The notes: generated by a model from the sequence alone, not told the origin. A stretch of 64,000 bases of DNA from Arsenophonus sp046530735 (GCA_046530735.1 JBHEQV010000005.1:1-64000), one strand, 5' to 3'. Shown: positions 20,810-31,700, counted from the first letter of the stretch. Numbers and translations: made by a program.

Positions 20810-22200
20810 CTGATTTCTAGTATATATCTTCGGAGAAGGTGGTATATCCCATTGATTAATTTCATAGATAATTTCAACAACAAAGAGATAATATGGCATG
20901 AAAATCTACTCTATACCTATACCTATCCGAAAAATCAGATATTAACCTATTCCATTATATCAAATTATCCGTGATAGTGGCAGATAGTTGATAGGTACTA
21001 CAGTTTAGGCTGATCTTGAAGTCATTACTACGATAACATTCTGAACGCTGCCTTGTTTATGTACGTTCATGGCGTCGTTCATAACGCTTATTTGCTCAGT
21101 AAGCCAAACAAGATAAAATATTGGTGATATTAAGATTAAAGTATCTAATCTCAAGGGATCGTAGTAGAAACAGAATATCCTTCGATACCTCCTTGTTATG
21201 GCCTTATCTAAACCTATAAAAATGTTGAAAAGTTGCTACCATACCCTGTGTATATGCAGGGCATTATTCATCGGTAATTTTTACGAAACTCTATGAATTA
21301 TCGGTAAAAATCGCATGATCTTTTCTACCGGAACCATTAGCAGACTAAAACGGGGAATGGCTTAAAAACACAGAAATTGTATCTATGTGATTTAAGTGAT
21401 ATACCTACGTTTATTCCTTAGCTAAAGGAATAAGAAATAATGCTGTTCTATCAGGGAAACTAATCTCCTTTACTTTCCACTCATTATTAATGGTACTGTG
21501 CATGGATATAAGGAACTCATTGGAGTCTAAGATAGTTACCGAGAATCAGAAAGCGCACTTGAGGCTAAATTTCTGGATGACTGTGAGCGGCTGACTTGAT
21601 TATATCTCTCCCATGGTTATTTTACAGAAGACTCTGCTTTTGATTTTTAGAATGAAATGGTAAAGATATTTCCGGATATGCAGCATAAATGCTGTTGGGT
21701 ATGCAAAATAACTAATGCACTGGCTTCAACTCCCACAAAGTAATTTAATTAAAAGTTAAAACAGATACCGAAGGTTTGTCTAGCAGAGAGCTCTGATTTC
21801 GCTAATAAATCTTAATGTTTTATTGGTAAAGTTTTTAACAAGTGTACTATATTGAATCGATGAAGGAGCTGTAGAAAGAGTAAGGATAGCTGCTAGCATT
21901 CTACGACTTCTCATCAGTAGTACACCGGACATCAATAAAAATGATGAATATAATTGAATCGTATTTCTGACAGTGAGATTATAAAGCTGACGCGCGAAGC
22001 ACTGTAGTTTGAGAAAAACAAACCTTTCAATGATATCTGAGTTACTCCAAGCTGCTTAAATAATTGGAACTGACTAAGAAGATTTAAGCTGTTGACTCTG
22101 CTGTTAAAAACGTTCAATTTCAAGGATAGAGAATAAATTCATGAAACATCAGAGTGGAATATAGCCATCATACACCAAATTTCTAAACTCCCAAAATCAC
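20810..22200 (+). mobile_element. Dead IS256-type element, near full length
   Basis: This aligns with 24680-26050 over about 1.3 kb (shared 'gattaatttcatagataatttcaacaa' type start, shared 'aataaaaatgatgaat' type end). Near 21225 the frame reads 'KLLPYPVYMQGI', matching the 'LLPWLYLKGIST' part of these transposases. There are many stops in all frames. Confidence 0.65.
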
Positions 22201-22492
22201 ACTAAGGGCTTTAAAAACTTAAAATTTATAGTATTTTTATATAAAACATATCTTTATCTAAAATGATTGTATCAATCTATTATTTTTATTTTAAATAAAA
22301 AATTATGTTTATAATCATAATTATGGTGAATTATTTTTCATATTCTTGTAGTATCTTCAGCAAAATTCTAAGAATAAAAACTATGTCTCCTACAAACCTA
22401 CTTATACGCAATTAATAGTTAATAGTTAACAACGTCCTCCAATTCTGCTAATATAATGCGTATTATACATAGTTATTGTTTAATGGGTAATC
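22201..22492. promoter_or_regulatory. Upstream region of the GT8 gene
   Basis: Just under 300 very AT-rich bases between a dead IS and the glycosyltransferase. It probably holds that gene's promoter; a tataat-like word occurs at about 22451-22456. The ribosome-binding site is weak (gggtaatc before the ATG). Confidence 0.35.
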
Positions 22493-23554
22493 ATGATTAA
22501 AAAAAATAACTTTGAAGCTACTAAATTAATAACAAAAATTCTTCATCTTTCTAATGAAGAATTAATGTATTCAGATTATTTATTCAATATAGCTTATGGA
22601 GTAGATAAAAATTTTCTATTTGGAACAGGAGTTTCTATCACCTCGATATTAATGCATAACAAAGACATGAATTTTCATTTCCATGTTTTTACTGATTTCT
22701 TTGATGATGAGCAAGAAAGATTATTTTTACAGTTAACAAAGCTAACTAACACTAAAATAACTATATATCTTATTAAAGATGAAAAATTAAAAAAGTTACC
22801 AACTAATTATTGTTGGTCTTATGCTATTTATTTTAGATTAATAATAGCAGACTATTTAAATAGTAAAATAAAAAATATTCTATATTTAGATTCAGATATA
22901 TTTTGTAAAGGAAGTATATATGATTTAAAAAAATTAAATTTTGAGAATGACATAATTGTATATGCTATTCATGACAGAGAAGCTAAAAATAAATCTGAAC
23001 TAAAAATAAATACTAATAAGTATTTCAATTCAGGATTTCTATATATTGATCTAATCAAATACAAAAATAATAATATCACAACAAAAGTTTTTAACAAATT
23101 AAATAAAAAAAATAAATTTATTTACCCAGATCAAGATGCGTTAAATATTTGTTTAAATAAAAAAGTACATTTAATAAGTATAAAGTATAATACTTTTTTT
23201 TCTATTGATACTTTACTAAAAGTAAAATCAAGAAATAAATATTCTATTCCTTACAACTCAGTATTAATTCATTTTGTTGGTTTATCTAAGCCTTGGCATG
23301 ATTGGACTGCGGATTATATAGCAAATGAAACTTTTAGATTGGCTAAATTGAACTCACCATGGGTTAACCATAAGTTAATTATGCCAAAAACATATAAAGA
23401 AATTTTAAAAAAAAGTAGACATTTAAAATGTCAAAATAAATATTTTAAAAGTTATTTATTTTATATGAAATATCTTTTAAGTAAATTAAAACAAAAAATG
23501 CATGAAAACTTAAATATCATAATGAGAACTATTATTAAAGGAAAATTGGAATAG
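22493..23554 (+). CDS. Family 8 lipopolysaccharide glycosyltransferase (WaaJ/WaaO type)
   Basis: GT8 enzymes of this type add glucose or galactose from a UDP-sugar to the lipopolysaccharide outer core, on the cytoplasmic face of the inner membrane. 353 aa, a usual length. Motifs: 'IAYGVDKNFLFGTGVSI' (33-49), 'FHFHVFTDFFD', the metal-binding DSD at 133-135 in 'ILYLDSDIFCKGS', 'FNSGFLYIDL' (178-187), 'DQDALN' (213-218) and 'HFVGLSKPWHDW' (260-271), all as in E. coli WaaO/WaaJ. The C-terminal part (about 275-353) is lysine-rich, as in the family's C-terminal domain. Codon use is extremely AT-rich (runs of aaa, aat, ata), more than in dnaA or yidC. No other core-biosynthesis gene is next to it. 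Which sugar it transfers cannot be told from sequence. Confidence 0.88.
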   Translation: MIKKNNFEATKLITKILHLSNEELMYSDYLFNIAYGVDKNFLFGTGVSITSILMHNKDMNFHFHVFTDFFDDEQERLFLQLTKLTNTKITIYLIKDEKLKKLPTNYCWSYAIYFRLIIADYLNSKIKNILYLDSDIFCKGSIYDLKKLNFENDIIVYAIHDREAKNKSELKINTNKYFNSGFLYIDLIKYKNNNITTKVFNKLNKKNKFIYPDQDALNICLNKKVHLISIKYNTFFSIDTLLKVKSRNKYSIPYNSVLIHFVGLSKPWHDWTADYIANETFRLAKLNSPWVNHKLIMPKTYKEILKKSRHLKCQNKYFKSYLFYMKYLLSKLKQKMHENLNIIMRTIIKGKLE

Positions 23555-24680
23555 ATTAATAATTTTTTCTAAATTAATAGATATATATCCTATGATATAG
23601 GAAGATATAAACATATAATATTGTTATTGCTTTTTATTTTTTATTTATTCTCTTTTTTTTAAAAAAAATTATTAAATTATTTAATAAACATATTGTTCTA
23701 TCTTTAATGATATTTAACTTATGAAAGATTTTATAAATTATTAATTAATTAATATATTAAGATAACTTTTAAGTTTATTTATAAAAATGTTTTAGAAAAT
23801 TTATTGTTAATAAATTTATAAAAACTAATTTTACTTCAAATTAAAAAAGAAAATATTAAGTATATACTTTAATTTTATTTAGTTTTTATTAGTTATTTAT
23901 TATTTAATAAAAAATATAGTAATATCAACATTATATAAATAATATATATTATACAGTTTTAATTATTGAAAAAATTACTGATTATTTAATTTTTCTAATC
24001 AATATTATTCTTTTCTAACTGATCTTAGAAATTTAAAATAAAGGTATATTTTTATATAAATTTAATAATGATAATTTTTATTAAAATTAATTATTATAGG
24101 ATGGTTTTAGTTACCTATCTTATTTATAATTTCATTATGGTTTTTATAAAAACCTCATCAATAATTTTATTATATTAATCTAAAATTGATATTTATTTTT
24201 TTTTCAAAATACTTTTTGATATCAGATTTTTTAATTTTAAAAATAACTTATATGAACTCTAGTATTACTAAATCTATACTAGAGAAGTAGCTGATTTTAA
24301 TTTAATTAAAATGAATCCTACCAATGTCATTGACATAAATATAAAATATATGATAAAGTTTAGAATAAAAAATTAATACATCATCCTGAATAGATTTTTA
24401 AAAATTAATCTGTATAAACAATATGATACTGCTAATTTAATTTTCACCAGATATATTTTCTTTTAACATTTAAATAAAAGTAATTAATAAACTATTTAGT
24501 TTATATTTCTATACCAATTAACTAATACAGAACATTTTTCTATGGCATTAGTCGTTTTTCTTTTTCGGTCGTCATACCTAAACTTAGGACCTCTTGAAAG
24601 TAGAAATCACATAAATTACCTCATATCATGTTTGATGCCTTTTAATTTGTATTTTTTATTAAATTTAAGTTATACTTATT
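23555..24680. other. Extremely AT-rich gene-free stretch
   Basis: About 1.1 kb after the glycosyltransferase with long A and T runs and almost no G or C. I see no gene, remnant or IS match. It may be what is left of neighbouring surface-polysaccharide genes, worn down beyond recognition (inference). Confidence 0.6.
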
Positions 24681-26050
24681 TCTGATTATGAGATTTTGGA
24701 AATGCCGGCGGTATTCTGCTGATTGATTTCATGAATAATTTTAACAACAGAGAGATGATATTCCATGAATAGTCTAGCCTATAGGTGTCTGTAAAATTAG
24801 ATATCATCTTTGGCTTCCCCTCTATATGAACTCATCTGTAATGGTATACTAGACAGGTGATAGGCACCTTGTTGAAGCGGAATTCAAGCTATGATAATGC
24901 CATCTTGTTAACTGGCATTATTCCAATTTGGCCGTAACGGTTATGTACCGCAGCGAATCATACAGATGGGTATTGTCGATATTGAGATTAAAGTAACTAA
25001 TGTTAAGAATAGCAGCGGGAACGGAATATACTTCTAAAGCTCGTTGCTAGCGCTTTATCTGAATCGTAATAAAGTATCTAAGAGTTTTTGAGACCATGGT
25101 TGTGTCCTCTGTGAGGAAGGAAGAATATCCATCAGTGATTTTTACTAAGCTCTTAAGACACTTCTCGATGAAAAGGCACATGGTCTCTCTATAGTATCAT
25201 CAGTAAGTAGACTAAAACAGCAATGACTTGAAGAGTAGCAGGCAATAGCAACTGTGTGATTTAAGCAATATGCGTTACGTTTATTTCTAGATCTATGGCA
25301 TTGCCTTTCCTGTCAGGCAAACTGATCGTCTTTTCTTGCTGCTCATTATTCGTCTTAACTAAGCATAGATTTAAGAAAGCAATTGTCATAGAAATGGTTA
25401 TCAAGAAATAGAAAAGAATTTAGTCTAACCTCTCAATCTCCTGCTAGCACGAGGCTTAATGGTATCTTCTAGACTTTCTGAAGAGAAAGTCAAGGCATCA
25501 TTAGTTTTTTGAATTCAATAGCAAAAATGTTCTTGAACACGTACCATTAATACTGTTGGGTACACAAAATAGCTAATATGCTAGTTTTATTCCCCAAAGG
25601 AATGTTAGCAAAAGTTAAGGTTAGTTGCGGGAAGTCTGCCTAGATGATTTATTGGTAAGCTTTTCAACGAAGTATCCTGAAGCGATGAAAAGCTAGAGAA
25701 AAATCGAGAGAATAACTATAATTCTATGCTTTCCCATCACTGCACTGGTATAAATAAGAACAATGAATTTAATTGAATCGGCTTTTGCTTAACAGTGTTA
25801 GGCTATGAAGCCGAAGCGCGAAGCGGTCACCATTCTATAGTTCGAGAAAAACAACCATCTTAATGGAATTTAAGAGATACTACAGTTTGCTCAAAATCTG
25901 GACAGGCTAATAAGATTTATCCTGCTTAACTCTGTAATTTTCATCTAATTTAAAGATGAAAAACAGATTTTTAAATCATCCAGATCGGATGTCGTAGCCT
26001 TGTCAGGATGCACCAGATTTTCTAACAACTCCTAAATTTAGTCTCAATAT
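24680..26050 (+). mobile_element. Dead IS256-type element, near full length
   Basis: Sister of 20810-22200 in the same orientation. Near 25725-25800 it shares the 'ctatgctttcccatcactgc' region with the fragment at 925-960. The frame is broken many times. Confidence 0.65.
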
Positions 26051-26229
26051 CCTTGACCCATTTTTAACATCTCAGATATTAAATTTTCTTTTTGGTGATA
26101 ATGGTATTAAATATTTCGACACTTTTCATAATCATTCAATGATAACACAAATTGTTGGTATTTTATATCAACAAAAAATAACTTCAGTGATCTTTTTAAT
26201 ATTTAATTCTTAATTTGCTGGCTATGTTA

Positions 26230-27060
26230 AGTAAAGGTTATTAGTAGAAATCCATCATACTACTGTATAAGAGATTTTTGCTACAAAAATAGGTAGCCAT
26301 AAAAAATAAACAAGTCATACAGATAAAGAGATTCTTTCCTCATTCCTTTTTACCAACATAAAGCTGCATATCATTATTTGCCTCGGAAATATCTTCTCTT
26401 GGGTAATATCAATTCATGTATTAAAATAACTTATTTCACTTTCTCCTGCTCATATATTATTATACTGAACATTCTTATCCGCTGCTAACATTCATTAGGG
26501 TTACATCGATCTGCGATATATGTTGAATAAATTAACTTTATGAGACTCAGCAAAATAAATGGCTATTGATTTAAAGATAGCGTTTAGATATTACGTCACT
26601 ACTTATTTACTTCATCGGCAATAGCTAACTTAAATGCACTAAGTATATTTTAAAATCAATGAAACATTTTTCCATGAATCTTTTGAAGGTAGGTATCCTT
26701 TTCCACATAGAAAAGGTAGAAGATCAGGAGAAGGAGATGAAAGTAGAAAGAGCGAATTCGCTCTTAATCGCCCGAGATTGATATGGTCATGTAAGCAATA
26801 AAATTCTTAGAGAGTTTAATGTAAAATGTGTTAGTTAGTTTTTGAACTAATTATTGATAAAGAGTCTATCTTTTACTTCGATGGAGCTAAATAGTACAAA
26901 ATATTTTCCAATAAGCATGAAATTAGTCACTATCGCCTACTAAGGCTAATGTAACCAGAAATTTCTTGATAAGAAATTCCAGGTTAAAATGTAAAAAATT
27001 ATTTTAGCCGATCAAAAGGATGGCTGAATAGCATTCATAATGGATGACAACGTGATTATA
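26230..27060 (+). mobile_element. Dead IS1595-type element
   Basis: Matches 18940-19850 and 47035-47960. Shared landmarks are the left-end palindrome (26250-26285), 'acataaagctgcat' (26350), 'gatatggtcatgtaa' (26779) and 'gataaagagtctatc' (26857). Follows an IS256-type copy closely. No open frame. Confidence 0.65.
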
Positions 27061-27281
27061 AATTTCTCTGCAAGAAAAAGCAACAACCTTTATCAAAAAA
27101 ATAATTTTTCAAAATGATTGCGAAATCTGTCTTTTATCAAGCGATTTTTCACAGTATAAAAAATAATATATCATGGGGTTTATCAGTATAAACATCATAA
27201 AGAACCAGGGAACCCGTGAGTATTACTCTTTTAAGTGTGTAAGCTTTAAAAAAGTCTAAATATTTTTTATTTCTTAACTGA

Positions 27282-27304
27282 TTCTCTACTATTTTAGTAG
27301 AGAA
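27282..27304. repeat. Perfect 9-bp hairpin
   Basis: The arms ttctctact and agtagagaa enclose a 5-nt loop. It lies 18 bases past the stop of the small minus-strand frame at 27323-27475, where a terminator could be expected. No T-run follows on either strand, so terminator function is doubtful. Confidence 0.5.
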
Positions 27305-27322
27305 ATGAAAGTATTTTTTATG

Positions 27323-27475
27323 TTAATTTTGCAACTTACTTCCTGTCTTTTCAGTTGTATTATTTAAAACAGTATGATCGTGATTACCTGCTGAGTTTGT
27401 ATTTTTTTTTGTTAATGTTTCATTGATTCCATGAATGGTTACCATCTTATGCATTCCAGTCATACTGAACTTTTT
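27323..27475 (-). CDS. Possible small hydrophilic protein, unknown
   Basis: I do not recognise this protein. From the ATG at 27475 it has 50 residues (MKKFSMTGMHKMV at the start); an ATG farther upstream (27526) would add 17. It is rich in Thr, Asn, Lys and His, with no membrane segment or signal. A GGAAA lies about 9 bases before the inner ATG, inside a 14-bp palindrome (27483-27496). A hairpin follows the stop. It sits at the 5' edge of an IS481-type remnant, so it may simply be a chance frame in debris. Confidence 0.25.
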   Translation of the reverse strand, partial: KKFSMTGMHKMVTIHGINETLTKKNTNSAGNHDHTVLNNTTEKTGSKLQN

Positions 27476-27479
27476 CATT

Positions 27480-27730
27480 TTTATTTTCCGGAAAATAGTA
27501 TATATTTCCAACATAGCCATAACCAATCATTAACATGATCTTCTTTTACTCTTTATCAACGGTAAGTTTAGAGATATGATAATGCTTAACTAAAGTAGAT
27601 GCAGACTCTTGCCGGCCTGAAGAGAATCTCTGATTTTATGTGTTGAAGTTACATGATGGCAGAACCTTATCATCATGACATTTTATTTTCAACTATATCT
27701 ATCATTAGCTATCTTACATTGGGTTTACGC
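27480..27730 (-). mobile_element. IS481-type element, 5' fragment
   Basis: Matches 11700-11930 and 20440-20660: 'aacggtaagttt' at 27550, 'agatgcagactc' at 27597 and 'tcatcatgacattttat' at 27670. Only the region coding for the N-terminus is left. Confidence 0.6.
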
Positions 27731-28215
27731 TGAATATCTATATCTATATAATGATCCAGAAATAAATAATAATTATTAACATATAGTTAATATTATTAGT
27801 TCAATCTGCACAATTTTAATTCATTAAAAAATTAAAAAGATACCCAAATATAACCAAATGACAATCCAGATGTAATACATCTGAAAATCTAAAATACTTT
27901 ATGTTTAAATCAAGTAATGAGTTAATTATTAATATTAACTTCAACTATAAACTATAGAATCTTAAAAACTTTTTAAATAAATTTTTTCCAATTAAGGCTA
28001 TATTTATTTAGCAACTAAATTCTTCTATTAATTAATTTAACTAATCAGCAGCTAATGGCTAAGTGGAGTGGTAATTATATCAACTATTATGCTGCATATG
28101 GTAAAAAGATTATAGTATATTTCTATATACATAGAAATATTCATTATTTATCTTAATTATTTTTAATTAAATAAATTTGATTTTATATAACGATAATATC
28201 GAGATGTGGAGTATT
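27731..28215. other. Gene-free stretch downstream of rpmE
   Basis: Nearly 500 AT-rich bases between an IS fragment and the rpmE terminator hairpin. No gene or remnant recognised. Confidence 0.5.
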
Positions 28216-28235
28216 GCCCCTATTAATATAGGGGC
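28216..28235 (-). terminator. Hairpin downstream of rpmE
   Basis: The sequence GCCCCTATTAATATAGGGGC forms an 8-bp stem with a 4-nt loop, 11 bases past the rpmE stop codon. The stem is strong but no T-run follows on the minus strand, so it may act as a weak terminator or as a 3' end stabiliser. Confidence 0.6.
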
Positions 28236-28246
28236 ATAATTATAAC

Positions 28247-28480
28247 TTATATTATTTTGTCATTATTATTTTTTATTCCTGAAATATTGAATCGCTGTTT
28301 AAAACGATCAACACGGCCGCCAGAAGCCACATCACGCTGCTTACCTGTATAGAATGGATGACATTTACTACAAACATCTAAATTCAGATCACGATTGACA
28401 GTTGATTTAATTTTCATTACATTACCGCAAGAACAAGTTGCAATGATTTCTTCATATTTAGGATGAATTTCTTTTTTCAT
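28247..28480 (-). CDS. rpmE: 50S ribosomal protein bL31, zinc type
   Basis: A large-subunit protein at the bridge between the ribosomal subunits. 77 aa (E. coli 70; the tail after 'FNISG' is longer here). Cysteines 16, 18, 37 and 40 form the zinc site of the Cys-containing L31 type ('CSCGN' and 'CSKCHPFYTGKQ'). The ATG has an agagg ribosome-binding site. It is divergent from priA, as in E. coli. Confidence 0.96.
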   Translation of the reverse strand: MKKEIHPKYEEIIATCSCGNVMKIKSTVNRDLNLDVCSKCHPFYTGKQRDVASGGRVDRFKQRFNISGIKNNNDKII

Positions 28481-28704
28481 AGAAACCTCTACTTAGACCG
28501 CATCACTATGTAACTCTAACACTAGATATCATGCATCAAATCGATTAAAAATCGTGGCTAGATGAGCACATTACTAACCAAGGTGAAATAATGAATCATA
28601 TAGAAAATCTATTTGTAGCACAATAAAATCTATTCAAATAATATGATATTCTATTTTTATGTATTTAAAATAACCTGTATTCCAATTATTGGAAACACTT
28701 GATA
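28481..28704. promoter_or_regulatory. Divergent promoter region between rpmE and priA
   Basis: About 220 bases separate the two starts and must hold both promoters. A tagaggt ribosome-binding site for rpmE is clear on the minus strand. I cannot assign -35/-10 boxes with confidence. Confidence 0.4.
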
Positions 28705-30894
28705 ATGGCTATTGTTCAAGTAGCTCTTCCTGTTCCTCTGATGCGTGTTTTTGAATACCAATCTAATCTTCCTTTGCCAATTAAAGGTTGCCGGGTATTA
28801 CTGCCTTTTGGAAAACATACTACTTTAGGTATTATATTATCACATAACCAAAATAGTAAACTCAGTAGTAAACAATTAAAAAACATTAAACAAGTCTTAG
28901 ATCAAGAATCGCTATTTTCGGATAATTTATGGTCATTGCTTCTTTGGGGAGCTAAGTATTATCATCATCCAATTGGTGAAGTACTATTTCATGCACTACC
29001 AGTTTTATTACGACAAGGTAAAGCAGCAACATTTACTCCAATATGGCAATGGCAAATCACTCAGCAAGGTAAAAATTTTTCCCTAAATCAGCTTAAGCGA
29101 GTACCAAAACAGCAACAAGCACTCGCATTACTACAACAACAACCCATTTATCGTCATCAAATGACAGAATATGAATTAAGTGAAAGTGCATTACAAACAT
29201 TAAAAAAGAAAACCTTGATTCAACTATTACCTATTCAACCAAAAATAGAAATCTGGCATTCTAATTTTCACCTCTGTGGTGAAAAACCAAAACTTAATCT
29301 AGAACAGTCAATAGCGGTAGGAGCAATAAGTTCTAAACTAACTTTTATGGCTTGGTTATTAGTAGGGGTTACAAGTTCTGGTAAAACAGAAGTCTATCTT
29401 AGTATCATTGAAAATGTTTTAGCGAAAGGTAAACAAGCATTAGTCCTTGTACCTGAAATCAGTCTTACTCTTCAAACTACCCAACGATTTAGTGAGCGAT
29501 TTAATGCACCTGTTGATGTGCTACATTCCGGATTAAATGATAGCAAACGATTGGCAGTCTGGTTACGTGCACAAAAGGGATACAGCGCTATTGTAATTGG
29601 TACACGATCCGCATTATTTACGGCCTTTGCTAATCTTGGCTTAATTATCATTGATGAAGAGCACGATAATTCCTATAAACAACAAAACGGATGGTGTTAT
29701 CATGCCCGTGATTTGGCTGTTTTTCGAGCTAAAAAAGAAAACATTCCAATTATTATGGGTACAGCAACACCTTCGTTAGAAAGTCTCTATAATGTTGAGC
29801 AAGGAAAATATCACCGTATAGACCTAACCAAACGAGCAGGAAATGCCAAACCTGTAAGCCAATATTTACTTGATTTAAAAGGTCAGCCATTAAAATATGG
29901 TATGTCAAAACCATTAATTCAGCGTATTGAAAATCATCTAGAAGAAAATAATCAAGTGATACTATTTTTAAATCGTCGTGGCTACTCACCAACATTAATT
30001 TGTCATAATTGTGGCTGGATTGCCGAATGTTTACGTTGTGATCATTATTACACACTACATCATCACCAGCGTCAGCTATGTTGCCATCACTGTAATAGTC
30101 AACTACCAATCCCAATACAATGCTCATACTGTGGCTTAACGAATCTACTCCCTGTTGGTTTAGGAACTGAACAGTTAGAAGAAGTAATTAATCAGATTTT
30201 TCCTAATATACCGGTTACCCGCATTGATAAAGATTCTACTCGGCGGAAAGACGCATTAGAAAAACAATTAGCACCTGTTTATACAGGTGGTTCTAGAATT
30301 TTGATTGGCACGCAAATGCTAGCTAAAGGACACCATTTTCCTGATGTTACTTTAGTTGCCTTGCTGAATGTAGATGGCGCACTTTTTTCCAGTGATTATC
30401 GGGCAACAGAAAAATTTGCTCAACTTTACATCCAAGTTTCTGGACGGGCTGGACGAGCCGATAAACATGGTGAAGTGATCCTACAAACATACCATCCTGA
30501 ACATCCACTATTATGGACTTTATTAAAAAAAGGATATAACGCGTTCGCGATAGAAACATTAGCGGAACGAGGCGATGTTTTTTTGCCACCACATACTAGT
30601 CATATAATGATCCGTTCAGAAGATTATCATAACCAATTTGCACTTGATTTTTTAAACAAGCTTCGCCAATGCATAGAGCAACATAACATGCGCGATTCAC
30701 AACTTTTATTAATAGGTCCTTTACCGGCGATCCGAGCTAAGCTGGCAGGTCGATTTCGTTGGCAATTATTACTCCAGCATCCTTCGCGCGTCTATTTACA
30801 ACAATTTCTTTCGCATATTTTACCTGAAATTATAACATACCCTGAAAGTCGAAAAGTAAAATGGAATATTGATGTTGATCCAACTGAAAATTAG
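28705..30894 (+). CDS. priA: Primosomal helicase PriA
   Basis: PriA recognises stalled forks and D-loops and restarts replication by loading DnaB. From ATG 28705 it has 729 aa (E. coli 732). A TTG two codons upstream (28699) is possible, but the ATG matches the family start 'VALPVP' at the same distance and has GGAA at better spacing. Motifs: Walker A 'GVTSSGKT' (about 221-228; E. coli GVTGSGKT), DEEH box in 'IIIDEEHDNSY', and eight zinc-binding cysteines in the 'CHNCGWIAECLRC' and 'CCHHC..CSYCG' segments. Helicase motifs 'GTQMLAKGHHFPDVTLV' and 'QVSGRAGRADKHGEV' follow. The C-terminus is 'KVKWNIDVDP'. Keeping PriA while recF is lost fits a genome with a reduced repair set that still needs fork restart. 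Confidence 0.97.
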   Translation: MAIVQVALPVPLMRVFEYQSNLPLPIKGCRVLLPFGKHTTLGIILSHNQNSKLSSKQLKNIKQVLDQESLFSDNLWSLLLWGAKYYHHPIGEVLFHALPVLLRQGKAATFTPIWQWQITQQGKNFSLNQLKRVPKQQQALALLQQQPIYRHQMTEYELSESALQTLKKKTLIQLLPIQPKIEIWHSNFHLCGEKPKLNLEQSIAVGAISSKLTFMAWLLVGVTSSGKTEVYLSIIENVLAKGKQALVLVPEISLTLQTTQRFSERFNAPVDVLHSGLNDSKRLAVWLRAQKGYSAIVIGTRSALFTAFANLGLIIIDEEHDNSYKQQNGWCYHARDLAVFRAKKENIPIIMGTATPSLESLYNVEQGKYHRIDLTKRAGNAKPVSQYLLDLKGQPLKYGMSKPLIQRIENHLEENNQVILFLNRRGYSPTLICHNCGWIAECLRCDHYYTLHHHQRQLCCHHCNSQLPIPIQCSYCGLTNLLPVGLGTEQLEEVINQIFPNIPVTRIDKDSTRRKDALEKQLAPVYTGGSRILIGTQMLAKGHHFPDVTLVALLNVDGALFSSDYRATEKFAQLYIQVSGRAGRADKHGEVILQTYHPEHPLLWTLLKKGYNAFAIETLAERGDVFLPPHTSHIMIRSEDYHNQFALDFLNKLRQCIEQHNMRDSQLLLIGPLPAIRAKLAGRFRWQLLLQHPSRVYLQQFLSHILPEIITYPESRKVKWNIDVDPTEN

Positions 30895-31049
30895 AGTCCC
30901 TGCTATTAATCTTCTATTGCAGCTATTGAAGTAAATAAAATTAGTTTTACGAAGCAATTCTACAAATAAATATAATTAAACAACTAAATAAATTTATTTA
31001 TAAATTTACTAAAAAAAGTGCTTAAAATAAGTATCATATCCAGCATATA

Positions 31050-31240
31050 TGGTATTATATTAAATAATTCAGGTTTAACTTTGAATCAATATTTATAGAT
31101 TGTAATAGAATTTTATTACATAATACTAATAGGTAGAGTAATTTCTGATTATACAGAAAAACATATTGATGTTGAGTAATCTTAAGCTCTTAACCAAATT
31201 GAAATAATGATTTTGCAGCTCATCTAAGTTATCCTTGTTT
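31050..31240 (-). mobile_element. IS481-type element, 3' fragment
   Basis: Matches 10925-11090 and 33005-33185: 'aataattcaggtttaactttga' type text, then 'gattgtaatagaattttatta'. It holds only the part coding for the transposase C-terminus. Confidence 0.55.
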
Positions 31241-31700
31241 CTGATGTATGTAGTTTTGAGATGGGTAATATATTCTACTAATTAATTTCATGGACTATGT
31301 CAATAACAAATAGATCATATGCCATAAAAATCTACCCTACACAGGTATCCGCAAAATCAGATATTACCTTTGATTATTGTATGAACTGATTTGAAATACT
31401 AGCAGGTAGCTGATAGAGACCACTGTTGAGACGGATATCAAAATTATGCTGTGAAAAAATCCTGAAACACTGCCTTGTCGATGGGCAGAAAGCTGTTGCC
31501 CGTGACGATTATTTACTACAGAAGGCTATACAAATAGGTATTAGCGATGTTAAGCTTAAGGTACCTAAGCGTAGAGACTTTCTTCCAACAGTAACGGAAT
31601 ATTTTAAACAACTCGTTGCTACTTTATCTGAAGCGTTCAAAATATCGAAAAGTTGCTTCCATATAGTATATGGAATTTCTATCAACAACTGTTGTTAACA
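31240..31700 (+). mobile_element. IS256-type element, 5' part
   Basis: The open stretch 31426-31698 (90 codons) reads 'KILKHCLVDGQKAVARDD' and 'IGISDVKLKVPKRRD', the N-terminal region of IS256-type transposases, then runs into the 'KLLP...GIS' region in another frame. It starts without a proper N-terminus and ends after about a quarter of the protein, so it is a remnant. Confidence 0.7.

Noticed and set aside
29753..30127. 124-codon minus-strand frame
   Set aside because: Antisense shadow of priA; composition follows the priA codons.
31426..31698. 90-codon open frame as a functional transposase
   Set aside because: Covers only about a quarter of an IS256-type transposase and lacks its catalytic residues.
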